Assembly (NCBI GenBank): GCA_030672315.1
Contig: DAOVGQ010000028.1
Span: forward strand, 1-6,152
Source of the DNA: Candidatus Aenigmatarchaeota archaeon
GTDB taxonomy: Archaea > Aenigmatarchaeota > Aenigmatarchaeia > QMZP01
Direction of reading: 5' to 3'
Length of the DNA: 6,152 nucleotides
The position numbers were made by a program, and so were the translations under genes. The notes beneath the pieces were generated by a model. It saw nothing but the letters and a program-made list of their open reading frames with translations, searched no databases and was not told where the DNA came from. Shown one piece after another: positions 1-4,915 of this stretch; position 1 is the first letter of the stretch, and each line of letters opens with the position of its first letter.

Positions 1-2
1 TA

Positions 3-950
3 AAGGGCGAGCCGGAAAGGGTCTATTCCAAGCTGGGGGTGGAGCCTGTCCTGAGGACCCATGTGCTGGCCCTGATTTCATCAGGGGTGACACCCACCAG
101 GTCAGGGCTCATGGATTTCTTTTCAAGGACATTCTATGCGCACCAGTACGAGGACCAGGCAGGCCTGGAGGCTATTCTGGACAGGATTATTCTTCTCCTT
201 GAGGAGTTTGGTTTCATCAAGACCAGCAGGGCCCAGGAGGATGCGGGGCCGTTCCAGAGCGCGGCCTCCCTGGGAAGGGATATCGAGCTCAGGGCCACGA
301 GGATAGGAAAGAGGATCTCTGAACTCTATATAGACCCGCTCACTGCGAACCATTTCATAAGGAGCCTGGATATTGCCAAGGAAAGGCAACCAGGCCATAT
401 TGGTTATCTGCAGGTCATGAGCAACACACTGGAGATGTCTCCCATGCTTCCTGTCAGGAAGGGGGACCTGGAGGCCATAAACGATTTCCTGAACAGGGAG
501 GAGAAGAGCCTCATACAGAGGCCGCCCAATCCCTGGGACATAGAATATGATGACTACCTCAGGTCTGTGAAGACTGCCATGCTCTTCCAGGAGTGGATGG
601 GGGAGGCAGGAGAGGACATCCTCATGGACAGGTTCAGGGTCACGCCGGGGGAGCTGAGGGTAAGGCTCAGCAACGCGGACTGGCTGCTATATTCCATGCA
701 GGAGCTCGGACTCCTCCTAGGCCACATGGACATTCTCAAGGATTTGAGAAAGGTCAGGATAAGGGTCAGCTACGGGGTCAGGGAGGAGCTGCTCCCGCTG
801 GTGAGGCTCAAGGGGGTGGGAAGGGTCAGGGCCAGGATGCTTCACAGCTCGGGCCTGAAGGGCCTGGAGGACTTGAGAAGAATCCCGCAGGCCAGCCTGG
901 AGAGGATTATCGGGCCTGCGGTGGCTAGGCAGATAAAGGAGCAGCTTTAA
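3..950 (+). CDS. hel308: Hel308 (Hjm) ATP-dependent DNA helicase, C-terminal part, 5' end outside window
   Basis: This is the C-terminal ~315 residues of a Ski2-like superfamily 2 DNA helicase. The family unwinds branched DNA at stalled replication forks in archaea, moving 3' to 5'. The frame is open to the left edge, and the bases before the first GTG (39) still encode family-like sequence (GEPERVYSKLG), so 39 is not the true start. Visible in order: the winged-helix region with LRTHVLALI; the segment LRATRIGKRISELYIDPLTA that opens the ratchet domain; ratchet-helix sequence around FQEWMGEAGEDILMDRF and the WLLYS element; and a C-terminal helix-hairpin-helix at about 805-945 (LKGVGRVRARML), the domain Hel308 uses to grip single-stranded DNA. 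The RecA-like motor domains with Walker motifs lie outside the window. A related Ski2-type helicase is possible, but the ratchet plus HhH order favours Hel308. The C-terminus looks intact. Confidence 0.93.
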   Translation, partial: KGEPERVYSKLGVEPVLRTHVLALISSGVTPTRSGLMDFFSRTFYAHQYEDQAGLEAILDRIILLLEEFGFIKTSRAQEDAGPFQSAASLGRDIELRATRIGKRISELYIDPLTANHFIRSLDIAKERQPGHIGYLQVMSNTLEMSPMLPVRKGDLEAINDFLNREEKSLIQRPPNPWDIEYDDYLRSVKTAMLFQEWMGEAGEDILMDRFRVTPGELRVRLSNADWLLYSMQELGLLLGHMDILKDLRKVRIRVSYGVREELLPLVRLKGVGRVRARMLHSSGLKGLEDLRRIPQASLERIIGPAVARQIKEQL

Positions 951-965
951 CGGGAAGCTGGGAAT

Positions 966-982
966 ATATAACACTGTTATAT
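966..982. repeat. 17-bp perfect palindrome, copy 1
   Basis: ATATAACA, one central C, then TGTTATAT: both 8-bp arms match perfectly. It lies 16 nt after the helicase stop codon. An identical copy is at 1070-1086. The arms contain TATA-like sequence, so a protein bound here would compete with TBP. The size and symmetry fit a site for a dimeric regulator. No gene begins immediately after this copy. Confidence 0.8.
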
Positions 983-1069
983 CCATATGCGTCGCCGATA
1001 TTAAAGATTATATTGAATTATGTAACGAGAGTTTTTCGAAACCTGGAAAAGTACTTGTGCCCCGGAGGG

Positions 1070-1086
1070 ATATAACACTGTTATAT
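1070..1086. promoter_or_regulatory. 17-bp perfect palindrome, copy 2, probable operator of the DUF192 gene
   Basis: All 17 bases are identical to copy 1 at 966-982. The centres are 104 bp apart, close to ten turns of B-DNA, so both would face the same side of the helix. The right arm plus the next bases reads TTATATTT (1081-1088), a fair archaeal TATA box that would place a transcript start near 1110, just before the DUF192 gene. A bound dimer would therefore cover the probable core promoter. That it is an operator is inference; the sequence identity and symmetry are directly visible. Confidence 0.6.
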
Positions 1087-1126
1087 TTCGCTGGCCCACC
1101 AGCTAATAAATTATTTCACCACCAAT

Positions 1127-1513
1127 ATGAACCAAGTGAAAGCCATGATAAGGAACAAGAGCAGGGGGACTGTCCTCTGCGCAACCCATGAAGTAGCCGA
1201 GACAGGCTGGCAGAAGACAAGGGGCCTTATGTTCAGAAAGGTCCTGCCCCAGGGCCACGGGCTGCTCATGAAGTTTGAGAAAGAAAGCCGGCCGGGGATA
1301 TGGATGCTAGGCATGCGTTTTCCCATAGATATAGTCTTCCTGGATTCAGGTAAGAGGGTTATCAGGGTGGTGGAGAATGCGAGGCCGCTGGGGCTTTCCT
1401 GGAGGAGCTGGAGGGTTTATTTCCCTCCCAGGCCTGTTGGGTTTGTGCTGGAGCTGCCTGCAGGCAGGGCAAGGGAGAGCAGGACCATGGTGGGGGATGA
1501 GGTGGGTTTCTAG
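1127..1513 (+). CDS. DUF192 family protein
   Basis: This 128-residue protein matches the DUF192 family (Pfam PF02643), small beta-rich proteins of unknown biochemical function found in bacteria and archaea. Visible family marks: RGLMFR at residues 32-37 near the N-terminus, the W59-M60...M63 segment, PIDIVFLD at 66-73, RVVENARP at about 80-87, and the C-terminal VLELPAG at 107-113. Length is normal for the core domain. Many relatives carry a signal peptide or lipoprotein anchor; this one has none, so a cytoplasmic protein is likely. The start is uncertain: ATG 1127 has no ribosome binding site, while ATG 1145 (residue 7) has weak GTGA in front and would keep the whole domain. The 17-bp palindrome at 1070-1086 lies just upstream and may control it. 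The stop is 3 nt from the convergent gene at 1517. Confidence 0.88.
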   Translation: MNQVKAMIRNKSRGTVLCATHEVAETGWQKTRGLMFRKVLPQGHGLLMKFEKESRPGIWMLGMRFPIDIVFLDSGKRVIRVVENARPLGLSWRSWRVYFPPRPVGFVLELPAGRARESRTMVGDEVGF

Positions 1514-1516
1514 TGG

Positions 1517-2308
1517 CTAATATCTTATCACTACCTCTTTGTTCACGTCCCATCTTTTGTTCCTGTTATCCGTAAACCTTATGTACTGCCGCCTTAGACG
1601 CTGCTCAACATTAAGGCCAGCCTTTTCTTCCACCATGTATCTGCGAAGGAATTTAGGCATTAGAATGCCTGCTGTATTTGCCATCAGCTTTCTGAACTTC
1701 CTGGACAGCCAGTCCATTGCATGGTACATCAGGGCACCCTCTGCATAGTAGAGGACGAGGCCCTTGTCGCACCTCTGCCAGAGGTTACCCCTGTGCGGGA
1801 CTTCGGCCACATAGATGTCGTTTCCGATGGGGTTTCCCTTCTTGCTGTAGTACCTTATGGCGTTCTTTATGAACTCCTCCCTCATCTCTGTTTCTTCGCC
1901 CATTCTATCAATCTTGCCCTTTGTGAGAATCTGCTCTGCGCCAAGCATGCCAAAGTTATCGTCATAAAGGTCGCGCAGCTGTCTTTGAATCAGGGTGCCG
2001 TCTTTGTATCCTCTTATCCTGTCTCCGTCGAATGTAATATCGTTTACGTCCGAAAGGGGGGGTTCCCCTGCATCCGGATCATACTTCCTGAATCCGAGAA
2101 CCTCTATCCTGTCCCCGGATTCCCTGTATATTATCTCATTGGCAATCTTGCCATCGAGTGCACCACCGTCAAGCCCGAATGCGTAAAGGTCTGAAAAGAA
2201 CCTGGCGTACTTGTTTTGTTGCAGCCCTCCCTTGATGTTGTCAAGGGTGTCCATATAGAAGTCTCTCATTATTTCCCTGGGCAAGTTAAGAGTCGATTCG
2301 CCTGCCAT
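1517..2308 (-). CDS. hypothetical protein, third gene of a three-gene cluster
   Basis: I do not recognise this ~263-residue protein. It is charged and soluble, with no signal peptide or membrane segment. The N-terminal third looks helical (IMRDFYMDTLDNIKGGLQ), the middle has an aspartate/glycine-rich, probably beta section (DVNDITFDGDRIRGYKDG), and the C-terminal part is helical and basic, rich in Arg/Lys with aromatics (LSRKFRKLMA, RRYMVEEKAG, QRLRRQYIRF). The basic C-terminus could bind nucleic acid, which is only a guess. A GTG at 2317 would add three residues, but ATG 2308 is the better start: GGGGTGG (2314-2320) lies 5 nt before it and the GTG is inside that site. The ribosome binding site overlaps the stop of the preceding gene, so the two are probably translationally coupled. 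Arginine codons include CGC as well as AGG/AGA, a more mixed use than in the helicase. Confidence 0.8.
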   Translation of the reverse strand: MAGESTLNLPREIMRDFYMDTLDNIKGGLQQNKYARFFSDLYAFGLDGGALDGKIANEIIYRESGDRIEVLGFRKYDPDAGEPPLSDVNDITFDGDRIRGYKDGTLIQRQLRDLYDDNFGMLGAEQILTKGKIDRMGEETEMREEFIKNAIRYYSKKGNPIGNDIYVAEVPHRGNLWQRCDKGLVLYYAEGALMYHAMDWLSRKFRKLMANTAGILMPKFLRRYMVEEKAGLNVEQRLRRQYIRFTDNRNKRWDVNKEVVIRY

Positions 2309-2319
2309 GCCGACCACCC

Positions 2320-2778
2320 CTAGATATCAAGTGCATAGGCCTCTGCTATTTTGGGTATGGCCCAGCCGTCAACATCATTCCTGTATTCCCTGACCTGGTT
2401 GTCTAGGAAGCCCGCTATTGTCCTGAACCACTTCCTTTCTCCATGCTTATTCCTGAGCTTGTGCATGGCCAGGCCGGTGAAAAACTCTCTCCAGTTCCTG
2501 GAGTCCCTGAGCTCCTTGAGGTAGTCCTTCTCGAGCTTTGCGTGCTCCCTGTCATTCCTGGGCCTCCCGCAGGCCTCAACAAGGACTTCATGGCCGAGGA
2601 CATACTTCTTGAGCGGGGTCCATTCCCCGGACCTTCCATAATCGGGTATGCGGATAATCTTGTCATTAAAATAGGTCTCGGCAACCGCATCATCACTAAC
2701 CTGGTAGCCGGGAACTTCCTCTATCCTGTATCCCTTTCTCCTTGCAATCTGCTTCAGTGTCCACACAAGTCCTGCCAT
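2320..2778 (-). CDS. hypothetical protein with degenerate zinc-peptidase-like motif, second gene of cluster
   Basis: A 152-residue soluble protein that I cannot assign firmly. The centre resembles the active-site region of small zincin peptidases of the ImmA/IrrE kind: a beta-like strand NDKIIRIPDY (38-47), then YVLGHEVLVEA (59-69), then a charged helix DREHAKLEKDYLKEL (76-90) where such proteins have a third-ligand helix. However, the HExxH signature reads H63-E64-V-L-V67, so the second zinc histidine is missing; H79 or E68 might substitute, or the fold may be non-catalytic. The C-terminal half is helical and basic with several tryptophans. GGAGG (2783-2787) stands 4 nt before ATG 2778 and overlaps the stop of the small gene upstream. 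The next gene's start lies 11 nt beyond this stop. The zincin link is inference from pattern only; an unrelated fold is quite possible. Confidence 0.82.
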   Translation of the reverse strand: MAGLVWTLKQIARRKGYRIEEVPGYQVSDDAVAETYFNDKIIRIPDYGRSGEWTPLKKYVLGHEVLVEACGRPRNDREHAKLEKDYLKELRDSRNWREFFTGLAMHKLRNKHGERKWFRTIAGFLDNQVREYRNDVDGWAIPKIAEAYALDI

Positions 2779-2786
2779 GTTTCCTC

Positions 2787-2879
2787 CTAATCGTAATCAA
2801 GGTCCCTCTCCTTGTCCATGTCATAGAGGCCCCTCTCCAGTTCCCTTATCTTCTTAAGTATTAAATCCTTTTCATGCAT
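2787..2879 (-). CDS. 30-aa small protein, first gene of cluster
   Basis: A 30-codon reading frame starts at ATG 2879 and stops with TAG at 2787-2789. It encodes a highly charged peptide beginning MHEKDLILKKIRELERGL and ending DLDYD, with leucine/isoleucine spacing (L6, I7, I11, L14, L18) that suits one amphipathic or coiled-coil helix. Support for translation: GGGGTGG (2883-2889) lies 3 nt before the ATG, the same ribosome binding sequence used by the third gene; it is the first start codon after a well placed promoter; and its stop codon is fused to the GGAGG of the next gene, 8 nt before that ATG. It may be a partner of the 152-aa protein, as in small two-part modules, or simply a leader peptide that couples translation. 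No known family. Confidence 0.6.
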   Translation of the reverse strand: MHEKDLILKKIRELERGLYDMDKERDLDYD

Positions 2880-2891
2880 GTGCCACCCCTG

Positions 2892-2937
2892 GTGACTGTT
2901 TGTCACTTAATAATAGTGACAGTTAAGGGTTTATAAA
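2892..2937 (-). promoter_or_regulatory. promoter and probable operator of the three-gene cluster
   Basis: Read on the minus strand, TTTATAAA (2930-2937) is a consensus archaeal TATA box that would start RNA near 2907, giving a leader of about 28 nt before the small gene at 2879. Between the TATA box and the start codon lies an inverted repeat, TGTCACT (2901-2907) and AGTGACA (2915-2921) with a 7-nt A+T spacer, plus another GTGAC at 2892-2896. A fourth GTGAC lies upstream of the TATA box at 2950-2954. Overlap with the expected transcription start suggests repression by a dimeric regulator, possibly encoded in or near the cluster. Confidence 0.65.
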
Positions 2938-2988
2938 GCTATCGGTATGGTGACTTGTGCTTTTTTGGCCTCCAGAAATGCCTGAAAA

Positions 2989-3510
2989 TCAAGCAAAAAT
3001 CCGCATTTTAGGCCGGATTTTCCAGATAATTGCTGCAGAGGCCAGGCCTATAAAGGCTCCTACAGCTATGTCAGGGAGGGTATGGACTCCAAGGGCGAGC
3101 CTGGAGTAGGCAATGAGGGTGGCTGGGATAAAGAGCAGGATGCTCCAGGGCCTTCTCAGGAAAAGGAAGGCCAGGGTTGAGACAGAGAATATGGTGGCTG
3201 CGTGGCCTGAGGGGAAGGAGTAGTCGTCATCTATGCAGTAGGGATTGCAGGCAGGGGGTTCGAGGCCGTTTCCGCAGGGGGTGCAGGGCCTCGGGAACTG
3301 TGTGGTTACCTTTACTGCGTGCACGGCCACAAAGGCCAGTATCAGGGTGAACACAAGCAGGACAGTGGCTGCCTTGAAGGCCCTCCTCTCGGGAGAGGGC
3401 ATCTGCCAAGAAGTGTGACGGAGCATGAGGTAGGTAAAGACCATGCCAACTGCCACGGCTGCCCAGGCCTCTGGAAGTCCGAGCTGTGTCATGGCAAACC
3501 AAAAGTCCAT
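2989..3510 (-). CDS. PAP2-family membrane phosphatase
   Basis: A 173-residue integral membrane enzyme of the type 2 phosphatidic acid phosphatase (PAP2) superfamily, which removes phosphate from lipid phosphates such as polyprenyl diphosphate or phosphatidic acid. All three catalytic motifs are present: K67...R74-P75 (KVTTQFPRP), PSGH at 100-103, and SRLALGVHTLPD at 136-147, where H103 and H143 would be the acid/base and nucleophile and R137 and D147 support them. Hydrophobic segments lie at about 13-31, 47-65, 104-119, 122-139 and 147-164. Between motifs 1 and 2 there are four cysteines (76, 79, 88, 92), expected on the outer face beside the active site. The start at ATG 3510 fits a leaderless transcript from the TATA box at 3531-3540. 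The true substrate cannot be read from the sequence; an undecaprenyl-type or archaeal polyprenyl diphosphate role is inference. Confidence 0.93.
   Translation of the reverse strand: MDFWFAMTQLGLPEAWAAVAVGMVFTYLMLRHTSWQMPSPERRAFKAATVLLVFTLILAFVAVHAVKVTTQFPRPCTPCGNGLEPPACNPYCIDDDYSFPSGHAATIFSVSTLAFLFLRRPWSILLFIPATLIAYSRLALGVHTLPDIAVGAFIGLASAAIIWKIRPKMRIFA
2995..3021 (-). terminator. possible hairpin plus T-run terminator at the end of the PAP2 gene
   Basis: On the minus strand, AAAATCCG (3014-3021) pairs perfectly with CGGATTTT (2996-3003) around a 10-nt loop, and the RNA continues in a run of five U at 2995-2999. A further TTTT follows shortly after the stop codon. It overlaps the last codons of the phosphatase gene. 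Archaeal terminators depend mainly on U-tracts, so the hairpin may be incidental. Confidence 0.35.
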
Positions 3511-3530
3511 GTATAGGTATTGGATGGAAT

Positions 3531-3540
3531 AATATATATT
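3531..3540 (-). promoter_or_regulatory. TATA box of the PAP2 gene (leaderless)
   Basis: AATATATATT is centred 25 nt upstream of the phosphatase ATG at 3510, the spacing expected when transcription begins at the start codon. No ribosome binding site precedes the ATG, which agrees. The box is itself palindromic, so direction comes from gene position. Confidence 0.6.
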
Positions 3541-3571
3541 CTCGGGATTAAGAATTAACCATGAGTGTATG

Positions 3572-3599
3572 CCGTCTTACATAGGGTGAAACAAGACGG
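3572..3599. promoter_or_regulatory. 7-bp inverted repeat between divergent genes, possible operator
   Basis: CCGTCTT (3572-3578) and AAGACGG (3593-3599) are perfect inverted copies with a 14-nt spacer. Half-site centres are 21 bp apart, two helical turns, which suits a dimeric protein. It lies between the promoter of the PAP2 gene and that of the membrane protein gene at 3641, so it could control one or both. A chance repeat cannot be excluded. Confidence 0.35.
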
Positions 3600-3616
3600 A
3601 CCTCAAATCAAGAACC

Positions 3617-3634
3617 AATATAACCGAATAGGTG
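3617..3634 (+). promoter_or_regulatory. TATA-like element and weak ribosome binding site for the gene at 3641
   Basis: AATATAAC (3617-3624) is TATA-like, centred about 20 nt before ATG 3641, slightly short for a fully leaderless start. AGGTG (3630-3634) lies 6 nt before the same ATG and may act as a ribosome binding site on a transcript begun further upstream. These two signals compete as explanations. Confidence 0.35.
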
Positions 3635-3640
3635 CAGTGT

Positions 3641-4306
3641 ATGAACGTGGACTGGGCCGTGGCCATAGGGATTTTCGTTGTTTTTGTAGGCTGGTCCATT
3701 GTGTACTATACAGGATTCTTCGCAGGGGAGGCGGACATATCGCAGGGAATGGATTCCCTGGCAGAAAGGGTGGTGGAATCCCTGGAGGTAGCAGAGTATT
3801 CCATGCCTGTCAGGCACGACAGCCCAGGGACAGGGCAGGGTATTCTCTATGCAGAGCTGCTCCTGCCCGGGGTGGAGGAGGGTCAGCTGAAGGTTCTGGA
3901 TGGTGGTGAAGAGCTTGAGTGCATGCTTTCGGGTGACAGGCTGTACTGGGAGGCTGACCTGGAGGCAGGGGAGAACGGGTTTGATATAGTTTATTCGGAT
4001 TTGGACATAGATGGCTGTGACGGGAGCTTTGGAACGTCAGGGGCGAACCAAACCTATCCCCTGTCAGCTGTAAGGAGCATGAAGATCTCCGGGGCCAGGC
4101 TACTTGAGATGCAGTCCACACCCTATCAGGATTTCAGGGAGTCCCTGGGTATAGGGAACGACATCAGGCTGGAATGGAGCGGGGCTGTCCAGGGAAGCTA
4201 CGGCCCAGAGGCCCCGGGAAACAGGGACGTGTTTGTAAGGGAGACCTCAAGGCCCCTTCTGGAGCTGGCCGGGACGGTTGACATGAGGATTCTCGCCTGG
4301 GAATAG
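3641..4306 (+). CDS. single-pass membrane-anchored hypothetical protein
   Basis: A 221-residue protein with one N-terminal hydrophobic segment (about residues 4-27, VDWAVAIGIFVVFVGWSIVYY) and a ~190-residue acidic, probably beta-rich soluble domain. The hydrophobic segment is long, has no basic residues before it and no clear cleavage site, so it is more likely a membrane anchor than a removed signal peptide; the soluble part is probably extracytoplasmic. Two cysteines (about 94 and 126) could form a disulfide there. The layout, with a hydrophobic helix almost at the N-terminus followed by a beta domain, is like archaeal pilin-type proteins, but no class III signal-peptide processing motif is seen. 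GTG 3632 would add three residues; ATG 3641 is preferred because AGGTG precedes it at normal spacing. No family recognised. It is divergent from the PAP2 gene and precedes a secreted protein. Confidence 0.82.
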   Translation: MNVDWAVAIGIFVVFVGWSIVYYTGFFAGEADISQGMDSLAERVVESLEVAEYSMPVRHDSPGTGQGILYAELLLPGVEEGQLKVLDGGEELECMLSGDRLYWEADLEAGENGFDIVYSDLDIDGCDGSFGTSGANQTYPLSAVRSMKISGARLLEMQSTPYQDFRESLGIGNDIRLEWSGAVQGSYGPEAPGNRDVFVRETSRPLLELAGTVDMRILAWE

Positions 4307-4319
4307 GTGTTGCAGGGAT

Positions 4320-4327
4320 GTATAAAT
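4320..4327 (+). promoter_or_regulatory. TATA box for the secreted protein gene
   Basis: TATAAATA is a strong archaeal TATA box. Its centre is 27 nt before ATG 4351, the spacing of a leaderless transcript. Because the box lies inside the reading frame if translation began at ATG 4318, it argues that 4318 is not the start. Confidence 0.65.
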
Positions 4328-4350
4328 ATCAGGAAGGGCAAATTCTATAT

Positions 4351-4866
4351 ATGCTGAAGGGATTGTGCCTGGCTGTCCTGGCGGTGCTGCTTCTGCCAAA
4401 TATGGTGGCTGCGCAGTCAGAACTGGTTCTGGAGCTCAGGATTAACAACACAGACCACACAGTCTATGAATCCCCGGAGCATTCCTTTATAGCATCATAC
4501 CTGGCCGGCCTGCTTGTGGGGCTGGTAGGGGGGAGCGGCAGCACCCTTACAGGGAGCGGCACCGGCTACCATATGATTGGCCTTGAGCAGGCCCTGGGCG
4601 AGCCTGTTTTCCTGGCATTCAGCCAGGGTGACTGGCAGGCCATTGATGAAAGGATGGGTGATATTGAAAGAGGGGAGTTTCTTGATTATGTCTCGCCCAG
4701 CTTTGCCTTCGGGCTCGGGACCTGGCATCCCCTGAAGGTAGCCCTGAGCTACACTGGAATAGACATTGGTGGGGGCCTTGCCGTCAGCAAGGGAATTTAT
4801 AAGCTTGTTATCGAAAATAAGGGGCAAAGCGGCGGAAGGCCGCTGGTGGAGGTAAGGAACATATAG
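4351..4866 (+). CDS. secreted hypothetical protein with signal peptide
   Basis: From ATG 4351 this encodes 171 residues. It opens with a standard signal peptide: a lysine at residue 3, a hydrophobic core (LCLAVLAVLLL), then NMVAAQ with likely cleavage after residue 21. The mature part has a charged beta-like stretch, a hydrophobic and glycine/serine-rich section (about 47-72, ending GSGSTLTGSGTG), and a C-terminal half with aromatic residues that ends YKLVIENKGQSGGRPLVEVR, like the last strands of a beta-sandwich domain. No family is recognised. The frame is open from ATG 4318, but that would put 11 polar residues before the signal peptide; the TATA box at 4320-4327 fits a leaderless start at 4351 instead. 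There are no cysteines in the mature part. It lies 44 nt after the membrane protein gene and 49 nt before thioredoxin reductase, so co-transcription with either is possible. Confidence 0.8.
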   Translation: MLKGLCLAVLAVLLLPNMVAAQSELVLELRINNTDHTVYESPEHSFIASYLAGLLVGLVGGSGSTLTGSGTGYHMIGLEQALGEPVFLAFSQGDWQAIDERMGDIERGEFLDYVSPSFAFGLGTWHPLKVALSYTGIDIGGGLAVSKGIYKLVIENKGQSGGRPLVEVRNI

Positions 4867-4905
4867 CTTGGGTGGTGATAGGTCGTTGCTGGTCTCAAGG
4901 AGACT

Positions 4906-4914
4906 GGAGGGTGA
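4906..4914 (+). promoter_or_regulatory. ribosome binding site deciding the trxB start
   Basis: GGAGGGTGA closely matches the archaeal anti-Shine-Dalgarno target and lies directly before two in-frame ATG codons, 4916 and 4919. It rules out the upstream TTG at 4868 as the start. Either ATG is acceptable; they differ by one methionine. Confidence 0.75.
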
Positions 4915-4915
4915 T

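Noticed and set aside
593..928. Plus-strand 111-codon frame inside the helicase gene.
   Set aside because: Its Gly/Gln/Arg-rich sequence is what a shifted frame of this G+C-rich gene gives; the helicase frame is clearly the coding one.
983..1069. tRNA or structured RNA gene between the two palindromes.
   Set aside because: I could find no cloverleaf, no TTC-type arm and no long stem; only a short TTTCGAAA palindrome (1034-1041) is present.
966..1086. The two palindromes as the ends of a small transposable element.
   Set aside because: Each copy is itself a palindrome rather than one half of an inverted pair, and there are no target duplications beside them; regulator sites explain them better.
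1721..2194. Plus-strand 157-codon frame antisense to the 263-aa gene.
   Set aside because: The minus-strand frame is longer, has a well placed ribosome binding site and belongs to a tight gene cluster; the plus frame has no such site. With neither protein in a known family, this is the least certain of the rejections.
3565..3909. Plus-strand 114-codon frame overlapping the start of the membrane protein gene.
   Set aside because: It starts at a GTG without a ribosome binding site and its Arg/Gly-rich content is a frame shadow; the overlapping frame has a convincing membrane anchor.
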